DNA of 64,000 nucleotides from Lanius collurio (Eukaryota > Chordata > Aves > Passeriformes > Laniidae). The notes below the pieces were generated by a model. The model was not told where the DNA came from. It saw only the letters and a program-made list of their open reading frames with translations, and did no database searches. Location: NCBI GenBank assembly GCA_020086605.1, contig JACBWW010000008.1, positions 22,841,959 to 22,905,958 of the forward strand. The letters are read 5' to 3'. The translations under genes were made by a program, and so were the position numbers. The first letter of the stretch is position 1; each line of letters begins with the position of its first letter. This document shows, piece after piece, positions 51,201 through 64,000 of this stretch.

Positions 51201-53680
51201 ACTGTAATCCAAACTGATAGCTGGCATATTTCTATGACAGGCAACAGAGATTACAGAGACTGATTTCTCTAAACAATACATTCTAGTGGAACAGTTCACT
51301 AATTTTTCCAAAGTAGTCTGATTTACAGCAGTTGATCTAACTTAAAATTTGGGGGATTTTTTCTTGATGTTTTTTATAGAAAAGATGTTGTAGAATATGT
51401 TCAACATTTTAGGGGAACACCAAAGAAGGAATATGTAAATAAAATATTTTATACTGGTGTAAATTAATGGATTTGAATGGAATGACTCTATATACACAGT
51501 AATCTTAAGTGGAATTAATATTTATTTACATGTACCTCTTGTTTGAAACAAAGACACAAACTCCTGCATGTGATCCAAACATATTTGTCTCAAAAGCTCC
51601 ACACAATTTCTCTAATTACAAACATCTATTTAAAGTTCTATTACCATAACACTTAAGAGCCCCAAAGGTCCAAAGCCCTGTTTTGTTGGAAACAGTGTAG
51701 TCCTCTAAGAAGAAAATAATTCTTGTATCTGCAGTGTGCAGCAAGAGAGCAAAAGGAAAGAAGAATGCGAAAGACATTCAAATGGCAAGGTTTACAATCA
51801 TTTCAATATGTCAGCAGTCCAGCCATGCAGAAGGCTATGTTCCAGTTCTTGTTTGGCTGCTTTCCTTTCCCATGGTACCACAACAAAGCAGAATTTTAAG
51901 GCATATGTATACACTGTATAAACAGAAAAAAATATGGAAGTTATGGCAACTGCTAGTTGCCATTACTGAATTATCTATGTTTGCATATCATCAGTTCAAA
52001 AATATTATATCAAAAAAGTACCAGTGGTAAATACCATTTCAAGAAACGCAATATGTATGGTCAATGATATAGTAGTGGTTTGAATCCAGTAATTTAGTAT
52101 TTTGAACAAAAATGTCTTAAATAAATTTTTATACCTTTAACACATGAAAATTTCAATATGAAGAATGTATTTTAAGGAATCCATGTGAAATTATAAGATT
52201 AATGTGACAAAATAAAAAAATAATAGAGAAAAATTATTGCCTCCATTTTTTTAAATGGAAATTCAGACAATTTTAAGACTTAAAAAAATTCTAGAAACAA
52301 ATGGTTCATTTAAAATAATTCCTGACTGATTTAAGTTATAAAGTATTTTAGTTTTTCTATTAATATTTTCTGTTCCATGACGATGATATGACTAATGTTG
52401 ATAGCATGGGAGGTTTTATTACTAATTTTAATGCACATTATTTTCTAATCACCAGGATTCAGCAGTGAATGGAATCAAAATATCAATCCAGAATTATTGA
52501 TTTGTTGACCTGTTTAAATCCTAATCAGTTCTAACAGCTCCAGAGCAGAATACAGACTTTTCTTAGCAATCTCTTCTTGGTTACAGCTGCCCATCACCAG
52601 ATTGTCTGTGTACTGCAGACTCTATGCAACTTCTTCAGCCAAATATTTTCTTGAAGAGGGTTTACAACTTTGACAAGTACTTGAAAATATTTATGCATGA
52701 AAGCTACTGCTCATTCTCCCTAAATCATTCATTATTGTCATTGTCAGGTCCCAAATAAATAGTAAAATCCTCACTAACCTTTACATGTAAAAAAAAAAAA
52801 AAAAATCCAACATATCAAAGCAACTGACTAAGTCCACACAGATCTGGTGTGAAAGTCTATGATGTGTGTTTATTCCTGACTATTCTGTTATCAAAGATTT
52901 ATTCCTTATAACCCAGTAGATGACATAGAGAACGGGATTTCAATCCATGAGTTGGAACCCCAACAGCTCGTAAGGATAGGCCATTTCCAAACACTCTGAT
53001 TTTTTTAAAATTTATTTTCAATTAGTGTTATATCGTCTACTGTAGTTTGAGTCCTTTGTTATGTATTTTTCTTGCTGAGTTCCTTTTTTTTTGCAGAAGG
53101 AAAGCAGATGGCTGCAACTATAATCTGTCACCACAACTACTTGCTTCATGAAAAACATTTACAACTTGCTCAGACTGGTTCTGGATAAAATACTAAAAAT
53201 ACATGGCTGGGCCTAATGTGCCTTCACCTAATAATATTCTCAAAAGTGATGTTGTGAATTAATTTTATTAATATTCAGATAAGATAATAAGTTAAATACC
53301 AGAGTATTAAAAATCATACTTAATTTCCATAAAAATTATTCAAAGTAAAACAAGTTTCTTCTCAATCCTCAGGGTTCAATAGGTAGGAGAACATTTGCAA
53401 CTGGCTTATCTGTTTAAATACAGAGACAATTTAAATAATGATCTTATATTAAAAAATCAGAGTAGAACCATTTGCCAACAAATGGAACTCCCATTAGTTT
53501 TCAATCACTTCTATTCTATGGCAAATTGAAGTTGTAAACTCAGCATGACTGGCAAGATAACAAGTGTAGGCTTTAGCAAAGTGAGGGCAGAAGGAAGCTG
53601 CCAACACAGCACCTTCCACAAAGATCTTTCACCTGACTCAAAGTATGCCCTTCATACTGATAGGAAGACACATGTCAGGG
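45270..53680. other. AT-rich stretch without firm features
   Basis: No dispersed repeats or genes recognised with confidence. A short TGTTGC repeat occurs at 47431-47453 and A runs near 52790. One small minus-strand block with splice-like borders (48580-48653) is treated as a finding. Confidence 0.5.
47431..47453. repeat. Short (TGTTGC)n hexanucleotide repeat
   Basis: Just under four copies of TGTTGC. Confidence 0.85.
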
Positions 53681-53699
53681 ATTTGAGAGCATATGAAGG

Positions 53700-54165
53700 A
53701 TGAAGGGGACATGGGGGAGACACATCCTTGCTATATGTCCTCTCTAACCTCCCATATCCCTGCAATGTGTCCCTTCATGCCCCCTGTATCCCCTCAGATC
53801 CCCACCATCGTCCCCTATCTCCCCTTCACTTCCCAGGTCCTCAGTCCCACCACCCTCCGTGTCTCCTCACATCCCCACTCCTTCCCCCTGCCATTTCTCT
53901 CCTGTGTCCCCAGTGTCACCCCCTTACTTCCCCTTACATGCCTGCTATGTGTCCTCCCATAATCTCCTTACTTCCCCCATGTGTTCCCAGTGCCATCACT
54001 CTCCTTGTTCCCTCATGTCCCTGCCACGTGTACCCCCACATTCCCTGTGTCCCCTCATGTCCCCTCACACTCCTGCCATATGTGTCCCCACATCCCCTTC
54101 ATCCTCATATCCCCCACATCTCCTCATGTCCTCCCATGTTGCCTTAATTCCCCCATGACTCTGTA
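53700..54165. repeat. C/T-rich degenerate minisatellite
   Basis: About 460 bases are made of variable units built on CCCCTCATGTCCC/CCCACATCCCC-like text. The plus strand is nearly free of purine clusters. Units differ in length, so it is an irregular tandem array. Three overlapping frames stay open (up to 139 codons), giving Pro/Ser/His/Cys-rich text that reflects the repeat and not a protein. Confidence 0.85.
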
Positions 54166-54589
54166 TTCTGTTTCTGTGTCCTTGCACATACAGAACAGGG
54201 TGGTGCTGGCCTTCACAGGCTGTCCACTCCTGTGCAGCTCTCTGTCTCTCCCAAAGCCCTAGGGATTTATCCAATGCACTGCTGCCCAGGCAGCCAGTGC
54301 CCAGTCCGGACTGTTGTTGCAAAGGGTAAGGACTCTGCCTTCCCAGGTATGGCTGGCAATGCACAACTTTGCATTATGCTCCCAGTATGCCTATGTTATT
54401 TCAAAAGTATAAGACAAAAGGTTTGGATGGTTCTGTTGTAAAGTCTTGCAAGATTTCTTTATCTCCTTTGCCCTTCAGAGCTGTCTCGTGGGGTCCTACC
54501 CCCCAGTCTTCTCGATGAGTTTGTCTGGTACTCATTTTCCTTACTTGACCTCCAACAGTTCATGGTTGCTATTGCCAACACTGATGATT

Positions 54590-54790
54590 GATGTTCCCAA
54601 CCACATCTCTGTTATTAAATAGGAGACCCAACAGTGCCTCACCTTTGGTTGGCCAATCCATTATCTTTATCAAGATGTTACCATTTATACCCTCCAGAAG
54701 TCTTCTCAACTGATTCAACTTGCCATGTTGCTCTATCATCAGATGTTAAAGAAGTTAAATTCTCCCCAGTAAGTTAGGTTTCTGATACAG
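54590..54790 (-). mobile_element. Old CR1 fragment (upstream ORF2 region)
   Basis: The blocks CTTTGGTTGGCCAATCCATT and CTCCAGAAGTCTTCTCAACT, and the run towards AAATTCTCCCCAG, follow the same order as the minus-strand CR1 text seen near 2400-2470 and beyond. Strong divergence makes the ends uncertain. Confidence 0.5.
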
Positions 54791-54799
54791 AGACTTCAT

Positions 54800-57700
54800 C
54801 TAGTTGTTTAAAGAAGATTTCGTTGATTTTGATTCTGTTTGGGTAGAAAGACAAAATGCAACAAAATATTCTAAAATTACAGAAATATTTTGAATGATAA
54901 CAGAAGTTTTGGGGTTTTTTTCTGACTGCCTTTGTATGCTTTCTAGATTTCACTCTTTTATCTTAATTCAGAGCAACAAGTTTATTTTAAAATCTTGACT
55001 TACATCCTAGAACAAAATAAAGCAAAACAAAGAAATCCCCTTAACTAAATAAATATAAGCAGAACAGGCAGTCTACTTTGTTTTCTCAACACATTCTGAA
55101 AAGCAGGCTCCAGAGCAGTTCCCTGAAGAGAAGTGAAATAAGCCATGGAAAGAGCCAGAGAAGAAAAAATGGAGCGATGTCTTGAGGAAACATTCCCTCA
55201 GGGTTAATTACCTTTTCTACATCACACTGGTCTTCACTACCTAAATAAAAAATTGACACTTTTTTTAACCACAACTGTTTTTTTCTTTTCTAAAGGCCAA
55301 TGAAACATTAGGAAATGTCTCCTACATACTTTCTTTGCCTGGATTGCTGTTTGCCAGTCATTATGAAGGGGAAAATAAATAGCCTAAAAGAGGACTATGA
55401 GAGGTCTAGTAAGAGAAATCTGGCCAAAAGAGAGGAAACAACCAAACAAGCCAGGTCTGTTCTACTTATTGGACCCCGTTCTGCAGCTGGCAAAACATTA
55501 GAAAATAAAATTGTTTCCTGATATTTTAATTTCCCATTGGACTGTAGTCCTGTAAACTTTTCTTTTGGGTAAGATATGTTTTGTAGATTTATTTTCTTTG
55601 TATAGCCAAATAAAAAAAATTTAAGAAAAAAATCCTGACACATGCTGACTGGTAAAATTTCCCTTTCTTCGTGTTCAGATGACCTGGTAAATCCTGTCAT
55701 CACTGGTGGGAAGTAACTGCATCCCTGCACAGAAAGACATATTTACTGGATACTTTACCATCATATTGAACTTTGAAGAACAAAATCAACTGTCACATAC
55801 TGATAGGAACATTGATATAAATTGAAATGAAGTCTGTATGAATAATACAAGACAGATGTTTGCTCACTGTTACCCAACTAATCCCAGCCATCACAACAGC
55901 ATGTGGCAAACACCTGCTAAGGCCTGCCTTGTCTTGGATGTGCTCCTAGTCACTGAAGGAAATTTCTTGTAGCATCCTGTGGTAAACTAAAAAGCTGAAA
56001 GACCTTCAAATGACAAGATATTTGTCTCAAATTACATAGAGAGCTTGTCTTTTCCAGTCACAAGCTCCCTGTTTATTTTGGGGTTTTTTAAATGTCACTG
56101 AATAATCAAGCAGTGTTAAACACTTTTCAAGGACATATTTCCTTCACACACGAAAGCTCTGAACATCACATGAGAGTGCCAAGGATTGAGGTCTTACCCA
56201 TTTACTGGGGAAGACCTCAACTGCAATACAGCCCAGTAGCAGATTAGTAAGGAAGCATAGAGCTTTGAATCCAGCAGAAGTGATAACAATCCCCTTCACT
56301 CTCACTCCCTCCATTTCAACAATAGCACTTCAGTCTGTTTTCCCATTGTCCTTTCCGACACTTCTGTAAACACAGACAAAATCATTGTTCTGAATTTACT
56401 CATCCAGACTCATTTTGCCCAATGAGGACAGCTGAGCAGACACTATTTTCATCAAAATATGGGAGGGGTGAGAGAATTTTTTTGGATTAACAGCACAGTA
56501 CCCAAAATGGAAACAATCCCATCCCCAACTAGCACATTTTGTGCAATAGATTAACTGCAATTACAGATGTCTTGCAAGTAGAGAAAAAAAAAAAATAGAG
56601 CAAGACAGAGTATGTGAGAGAAAACACTAGACTGTTCCACACTGATATGGGATGGAAGTTACCTCTGCTAAGAGGCTTGCGATGTCTCTGCAAGACTTTC
56701 CAAAGGCTGACTAATAATGTCTCCTAAATGTGCATCCATTTCACTGGGAAGGGGATTTGTATTTGTTTTTGTATATCCTCAAATTTTTGTATTCAAACTT
56801 TTTTAATGGCATCACAATTCATGTACTCCAGTCAATCCTGTGACCAGATAATTTCCTGCCTTTTCCTTTCTAATCCTACACAAGAAGAAGCAAACTAGCG
56901 TGTGGAAGGAAATTATATGTGTAAAGAGAAAGCAGAAGTGAATCTCTTGCAACTAGTAATGCAAATGCTGAAGAGCTTCATTTTCATACAAAGCATAGTT
57001 TTTACATTAATTTAACTGCTTGTGCCTCAGAGAAGTTTTTTTCCAGTTTAACTTCACAGGAGAGGAGAATCAGGCTATCACTGCTTATCCTGTCGATCTC
57101 CAAGTATCTCTTTTTGTACTTGATTTATTGAAGTGTAAGCTCAAGCACAAATCAAACTAATATATCCAAACAAAGAACACACTTCACACATGTAGCAAAC
57201 CATGTGAGACAAAGACTTCATAAAACTATATAGCTTTTTGTTCAGGATAACATAAAAAAAGAGAAATTGCTCTTCACGTATTTTTCGATTTCTATGCTGG
57301 GATACCCACTTTTCTGTACCTATTGCCTTATGTAAAGAACTTACTTATACTTTAAAATACATTCATCACAGGCTTTCAATGTAGAGAAATAGCATTATTC
57401 TCCTTTTACAGGTGAAGCAGCAAAAACATGGGCAGTGGCCCTCCTATGGATTTGGATGACACTTCCGGTTCACAGAATAAACCATTATTCCTCGATCCTC
57501 AGATAAGTGGTTTTGAAAAGAGTGATGTGAAGATACATAAAAAGGAGTTAACATCAAAATCCTTAAAAAGCTATTGTAAAGAAGTATTATTTTCCACAAA
57601 GAAAATAACATATTTGTCTAAAATATCTCAGTATAATAATAAGGGAAAAATAATCAAAATAAGTAAAAAAAATAAATAGCAGATATCAGCACATAATAAA

Positions 57701-58105
57701 TCTTAGATACTCATGAAAAATATTATAAATGTTTCTTTCCAGAATAATATGGATAATAAGGAGGACTGCTGAGATGATATTCAACCTTGCAGTTCAAAAA
57801 TATAATTTAGCTCTTTAGTAGATGCAAATGATAAAGCTATTAGTGAGGGTGAAGAAGACTCAAGAAATGAAAATCCAGAGAATAAATGTTTCTGTTCTAC
57901 ATTTGCAAGGAAATGGGTTTATATGCTTATATCACATCACAAATGCAACATACTGTGCACAAGTAACAAGGAGAAGTGTCAAACACAATGTCTGTCAAAA
58001 CTATGTATCTTAAAATCCATAGGCCTTGATATTTTGGGCCTGAGTATCCAAGGACTGCTGGGTGAGATGTTCAGAGTCAAAGAGAGCACTAAGATGCAAT
58101 CAGCA
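54800..58105. other. AT-rich stretch without recognisable genes
   Basis: It contains the inverted repeat at 56186-56220 and little else. The 83-codon frame at 57428-57679 is Lys/Ser-rich and not recognised. Confidence 0.5.
56186..56220. repeat. Inverted repeat able to form a 14-bp hairpin
   Basis: TTGAGGTCTTACCC at 56186-56199 and GGGGAAGACCTCAA at 56207-56220 pair with one mismatch around a 7-base loop. It is too short for a typical microRNA precursor and lacks a T run, so no role is assigned. Confidence 0.75.
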
Positions 58106-58109
58106 TTAT

Positions 58110-59036
58110 AATGGATATGCTCCCATAATCCAAGGAGAAATTATCAGCAATCTGCTACACTACAAACACACACAGTCCTCTGAGGCTAAATGGGATTGAT
58201 TCAGATGGAATATGGGAGTTGGCAGAAGTGCTCATCAAGAAAGTTTCCATCATTTATCATGAGTCCTGGCTAGTCAGGGAGATCTCAGTTGACTGGGATA
58301 GGAAGGAGGATTCAGAGAATTACAGGCCTCTGAGGCTGATCTCACTGACAGGGAATCTGGGGAGCATTGAGTGTCACAATGCAGAATGCGGATAGGTGAT
58401 CAGACGCAGCCAGACTGGTTTAGGAAAGGCAGGTCCTGCTTGGCCAACCTTATCTCCTTCTATGAGAGGTGACAAACTCAGAGAATGACAGAGAGGCTGT
58501 AGATGTTGTCTGCCTGGGATTCAGTAAAGCCTTTAACACAGTTCCTCACAACATTCTTGTGGAGAACTGGCTGCTCATGGCTTGGACAGGTGTGCTCTTT
58601 GCTGGGTATAAAGCTGGCTGGATGGCTGTGCCCAGAGAGTGGTGGTGAATGGAGCTACATCCAGCTGGTGGGGTCACTGGTGGGGTTCATCATGGCTTGG
58701 TATTGCTGCCAATCTTGGGGGTTTTATCAATTATCTGGTTGAGAAAATCAAGTGCATCACCAGTCAATTAGCAGATGACACCACATTGGGTGGGAGTGTT
58801 GGTTTTCTGGAATCAGGAAGGCTCTGAAGAGGGATCTGAACAGGCTGGATCCATGGGTTGAGGCCAACATAAAAAGGCCAAGCTCTGGGTTCTGCCCTTG
58901 GGTCACTACCCCAGGCAGCACCACAGGCTGGGGGAAGAGTGGCCGGAAAGTGCCCAGGGAAAAGGACCAGGGGGCACTGGCAACAGCTGCTGAACATGAG
59001 CCAAGGTGTGTGTTCAGGTGGCCAAGAAGGGCAGAT
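58110..59036 (+). mobile_element. CR1 LINE fragment with reverse-transcriptase motifs
   Basis: The order of CR1 ORF2 is kept: the region before the fingers (58150-58230), the WLVREIS-like block, NYRPLRLISLT near 58320-58350, the palm motif GFSKAFNTVPHN at 58517-58552 and LADDTTLGGS at about 58766-58800. In the first palm motif the catalytic Asp of the usual FSKAFDTV is Asn (codon 58535-58537), while the second Asp pair is intact. Several frame breaks and an internal change after 58690, where SGVPQG should be, show decay. It ends in the CR1 text before the 3' UTR at about 59036 without the ATTCTATG tail, so the 3' end is missing. Confidence 0.85.
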
Positions 59037-59039
59037 ATC

Positions 59040-62000
59040 ATTTTTCATTACACCCCTTGTTCAAAGCTAATAGTGAATCCACATAGTCCCAGTGCAATTT
59101 CACCCAGTGGTGTCTGAGGAACCTAGAGACTGTGGGGTGTCCCCCCCATTTCCACAAGGTTTTCCATCAGACTGACCGTGTCCAGGCACTAGAGAATGGG
59201 GACAAGCTTCTCTGTCAAATACAGATAAGATTCTGTCTGGTTTTCAAGGAAAAGAAAGCAGAGGAAGACTCCATAGTATTAAAGACATTTCTTATAAAGT
59301 CTGAAAAGAGAAACAAGAATGGGCTGGTAAACAGGTAAAGAATTAAAAGAAATCCGGCTGTGATGTTTTCAAAAGGATGAGTGAAACTTGTTAGATCTGA
59401 GCAACAGAAATATCTACTAGGAGAGGAAAGGAGCAGTTAGTTGCCTTGCATCAGGAGAAATATTGAAAAGGAGTAGGATATTGACAGTGATGTCTAAAAG
59501 TCATCATTAGGTGAGAACCATGAGTACTAAAGCCATAACTCTAACTGGGAAGGTATTAGATAGGACAAAGGAAAATACCAAGAAAGGAGTTGTGATTTCC
59601 AACCTTCAGGCTGAAGTTTAGTCTAGAGATAGCACTAACACCTCTAGGGTTACTAATCATGTTAAAAACAGTGGTTGATGGTTCAGACAGCTTTCATGTC
59701 TGTAAACAAGGTTTTGCTTGCACAGAAAATGCTGGTTGCAAGAGCAGAGTACTACTTAGTGACTACCAGCTGAAGACTGAGAGAACATCATGATCTCTGT
59801 GAATTCATTCTCCAGCAGGGGGAATAAGTTTCTCTTGCCAGTGCCCAAGGAGAGACAGCCACCAAGGTGAGACAGCCATTGAGACTTGTATTGCCCACTT
59901 TGATGAACAACCAGAAGGTAAAAAACCACCTCTCCCAGCTGCTGCCTCCTAAGGTTTCCTGTAGGTGTGGAACTGCAGGCCCACCCAAGCCCACCATCCC
60001 TATTCCCTCTACACACACCATACTAGAGGATGAATTTGATATATGAAAAAAATAGTTATGTAAACCATGTCAGAGGAAACTCTTCGTGCTTCCTAAAGAG
60101 GCAGCTTACACTTCAGGGAGAGGAATACACTTCAACAAATCTCTGTCAAGTGAAGGAATTCAGTTTGTTTGCATTTTTTTTATTTGCTTTGTTTTATTTA
60201 AAGAAATGGTAAAGGCACTACGTTCCCAAATTATCAGTCCTTTATGGCAGAGTTGTTCCAAAATTTTTCCCTCCATTTCTTTTAACATGGGAGTCGGAAC
60301 CCAAACAAACAACTCTATAGAGATGTCACATTCCTTCAAAATCTCTCTGCTTCATGTGTGTTTTTGAGAAGTAGCTCCTGCTTTTTCTGACAAAAGGAAT
60401 GTTTCACTTCTGTTAGCACTGCAAAGCCAAATACAGCGTAGAAAAGGGAGCTGGCCTCAGGCCATCCTTGTGCATCAGCAACAGCGCTGTCACCTAATTT
60501 GCAAGCACAGGACAATTATGATGGGCAAGGATAGAAGGGAGAGCCTTGCTATTAGATTCCATCTTGTACATGAAGAATTGTCAGTAGGAAAAAATATCTA
60601 TTGATTCTAAGCAAGTGTGATCAGAGAGTAGTTTAGAAAGAAGCCACACCTATATCTATTTTTCTAGTAATAATACATATCAAGCTATCAGCAGTAAATA
60701 AGACAGATTTTTTTAAAACTTGTAGTAATCAGTTGGTTCTATAACTCTAACTACCTAACTCCTGACTGCAATTGACAGCATGCACTTATGCAGCTATGAT
60801 CATAAATGCAAGGATTATTAGCAGTCAGGAAAAAAAATACAACAATAATAAAAAAAACAAACAACAAAGAGACAAAGATATTGAGAGATGACCATTGTAA
60901 CAAGGGGGTAAAACAAACAAGAGAGTGGAAGGTGAAATGGGTTATAATGTTCACTGAAAAGGAATGTATAATGAATAGTTATGAAACTGCTATTACCCTT
61001 CAAATTCAGAAATTATATTTATTTTTCTTTTTCACTTCTATTCAGTGTCTTTGTTTAACATTTTTTAGATGTAAGACAGACATATGGATTCAAAAGCTGC
61101 GTCTGCCCAGGCTTCATCACTGGGTTTTTTTTTTTACTCTGCTGATATTATCTTTGTGAACTGCTATGCTTGCAAGGAGAAAAACCTTTGCTATTAACAG
61201 AGACAATTAAAAGAGGGAAATAACATAAATCAGGCTTTTTGAACTGCGTCTTTCTCTGCTGATTACCACAGATGAGTGGGACAGTATTTCATTATCTTAA
61301 GGAAAATATTTTCCTTTGAGGACAGACATAACCTGTAGCCACTTATGATCACAAAAGGAAGAGCAACAGTATGGGCAGCTGGACCATCACATCAAAGACA
61401 CTGTTATGACTTCCTGATTTCTAAAGTGGCTCAATTCAAAAGTAATGTAAAAGTAGTGCTATGCAGGAGGCCAGATTGACCTTCATACAAGTCCTCACTT
61501 GGTCCTCAAATGAGGCTCCCACACTGAAAAATATAACCAACATTCTGATATAAACATAACCATCGACCTTGACAACAATTTAACAGCATTATCTGTCACT
61601 GGAGAGGGATAAGAACACAATCTAGTCATTAGCAAATTGTCATTTAAGTAAACTCATGTAAAAAGTGTATGAGCAGAGACATTTCTTTCTTCAGAAACCT
61701 GTAACTTATTCCTGCCCATTTCCAAAATGCAGTGGCTGCATTTGCTAGTAAATACATAATGACAATGCCAAGTTTGTCTATTATTTTTCCTTTTTATTTT
61801 CTTTAGAGATTCTTTGAATCTGAGGCAGAAATAAGATTCTAGTCAAGCCCAGACAACATTACAGCCCAGGATGAAGTCCTTGCTCTGAATATTAATTATA
61901 GGGGTCACATTTCAACTTTATTTTATAGTTAAAGAAAGAACAAATGAACGAAGAAAGAATTGAAGGGACAAAGGAAATGCAACTTTGCACAGCATACATG

Positions 62001-64000
62001 ACTTTGCTGTAATGATTTTACAAACAAAACCTGTTCGGCACTGAGAAACTCTCTGTTGGCTTATAAGTATTTTTCATATTACCTTTGTTTTACTTCCATG
62101 TCTTACTGGCATTTTTCTAGAATCCTCACTGAAATCATCCCTGCAAACATCTGTTCAGAAAGTGTCGGGAACTACAAAATCTCTTAAGGAGAAAAAGAAA
62201 GCTTTTTGCTTCAGAAGATCCGCAAAGCCCCTGGTCCATATTTGTATGGAATTTTGAATATTGAATATTGAATTCATAATTTCTGGTTGTTATGGGAACA
62301 GAAAAGAAAAAGAACGAAAATAATTGCAAGGATTTACCCATATGAGGATTTTTACATTTTAAGAAAGGGGGAGATTTCTGGATGTTTTCTGCTTTTGCAA
62401 ATACTTTTTTAATATTTCATCTTTTCCCCTTTTTTTTTCATAAAATTAATAGCTTTCCATCTTCCTATCTGTTTTCCCTCATACCTTACTTGTCTTTCTG
62501 GCTATCTATGCATCCCAAATGTTGGATTTCCTTTATTTTTTCTCAGGTGGTATGGTACTGTGAGTCTTTCTGATTGGCTTTGTACTTTGATACGACCCAT
62601 GCTTTCCTCTTAGGCTGGCTAATGACCTTCACAGTGGACTTGCCAAGCCCTGAAGCATTTAGATCACCCCCCATTTGACACCCATCCCAGCCTGCAGAGC
62701 TTCAAAACACTACTGCTTCCAAGATCTCTGAATTACAACACCCATACATGGAGTGAGAACCATCAGGGACAGTGGGACTGAGCCTGACCACTCGCACCTA
62801 TCACAATGCAGTTCCTGTCCACACTTGCTGTGTGGAAAGGTGCTCCTCTTCCCCATCTAATGCTGCCCTCAGCTGCCCTTACATTCACAAGGCTCATGTT
62901 CCCAGACTTCCTACCGGCTGCTTTCTGGTTTTCTCCACAAACACTATGTGATGGTCAAAAGTCTCCTGAATACTTAGTATTCTTGCCACTCTAGGACACT
63001 CATCTCTATGAAGGTTAATTTTGTGAGGGTCTTTTTTGAAGTTGCTGGGGCTTGCACTCCTTTTATTGTTCTGTGTGCATTTGTTTTTATTCCTAAACAC
63101 ACTGATTACATGAAATCAAATAAATTATAGCTAGGATGTTTACACTCTCAAAGGTCACATTTCAGGCAATTGTATGGTCAAAGCAGCTTCTTTTGATCTG
63201 AAATATGTATGAGCTTTTAGTTCAGGACACTGGGGCACTCAGTAATTTCTGGAAGTAACCTGTACAGCCACATATCTTCTCATTGCTAATTGGTAGTTTA
63301 TCACATAGTGGTTTAACAACAGCTGGAAATTAAACTCCAAATAAGCCTCTCACCTTCCCTCCAATCCTTCTGATAAGAGAGGGGAAAAAACAGAGACTGT
63401 ATATTGAGATAACAATCTACTGAAAGAAAAAATTGACAGAATAAGAAACGCACAGGAACGGCAGCAATATTAACAAAGTAATTATACAAAACAAGAAAAT
63501 GCTTTACACACAAAAGGTATTCACCACCTCAACTTAGTTCTGTGTGGCCACTGGGACAAAGACAAGATCTCAAGTGCTCCCCATGGGTTTTGTCCATGTA
63601 CTTTTCCTCAGTCAAAGACAAGAAGGCAGGTGCTGCAAAATACAATGGAAAACGATGATGGACAAATCCCAAAAAGCTAGATGGTCTATGTTGTGCCACG
63701 CCTCTGTTTTGGATGCAGGACTAGGTTGCACATGGCTGCAGCTGTCATTGGTATTGCTGCTTTTGACCATTTGGTAATGCTTTCCTCAGCTCCCTTCAGC
63801 TTGGATCCTTTCTGCTCGGGTCAGACTTGGCTGGGCTTGGGCTCAGCTCATCTCCACCACTCTGTTCCCCACAGATTCTTCCCACACTGGCACTGCTTTT
63901 TCGGCACTACATCTACAAGCTGCATGTTGGAGAAACAGGAAAGGATGAGCACCAGCACAGCTGGCACTGTCCCCAGCCACAGAGGGAACAGAAACGACGC
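59040..64000. other. AT-rich stretch, GC-richer at the right edge, nothing recognised
   Basis: No gene or known repeat identified. From about 63540 to the window end the sequence is less AT-rich and could be part of a repeat or exon running off the edge, but no motif supports either. Confidence 0.45.

Noticed and set aside
53728..54147. 139-codon Pro/His/Ser/Cys-rich open frame
   Set aside because: It is a product of the C/T-rich minisatellite; all three plus frames read similar repetitive text.
57395..57450. Possible MIR-like or exon start (CTCCTTTTACAGGTGAAGCA)
   Set aside because: The match to MIR text is limited to a few bases and nothing after it continues the family or a known protein.

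Overview
The window looks like gene-poor, AT-rich vertebrate nuclear DNA, most likely from a bird. The main reason is the repeat set: several CR1 LINE fragments, some with the reverse-transcriptase region still readable and some with the ATTCTATG-type 3' tail, plus LTR elements of avian style. No multi-exon host gene could be established. Nearly all open frames are short and look like chance. Order and class assignments come from familiarity with these repeat families, not from a search.

Layout: 1-2470 is an old, broken CR1 on the minus strand. 2480-16360 is mostly unremarkable AT-rich sequence with a GC-richer island (about 6540-7170) and a G/T-rich tract near 14.2 kb. A CR1 3' end (minus) lies at 16.4-16.9 kb. 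17-28 kb holds only simple repeats and small tandem duplications. 28091-30702 is a complete but non-autonomous endogenous retrovirus-like element with two LTRs. A (CTA)22 microsatellite lies near 33 kb and a CR1 (plus) at 35.69-36.82 kb. A 1.47-kb solo LTR (38509-39983) is inserted into a CR1 fragment. Small CR1 fragments lie near 45.2 and 54.7 kb, a C/T-rich minisatellite at 53.7-54.16 kb, and a CR1 (plus) with reverse-transcriptase motifs at 58.1-59.04 kb.

The most interesting object is the element at 28091-30702. It has TG...CA LTRs, a 6-bp target-site duplication with one mismatch, a purine tract next to the 3' LTR and a weak Gag-like remnant, but no recognisable pol or env. In the 3' half of its interior, where those genes would be expected, lies a sequence that reads clearly as the cold-shock domain of a Y-box protein (YBX family), followed by an unusual Pro/Tyr/Phe-rich tail. 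It starts at an ATG in strong context and is now broken by two frameshifts and a stop codon. This looks like a cellular nucleic-acid-binding gene captured by a retrovirus-like element and later decayed. A second clean event is the solo LTR at 38.5 kb, which splits a CR1 copy and is bounded by a perfect 5-bp duplication.
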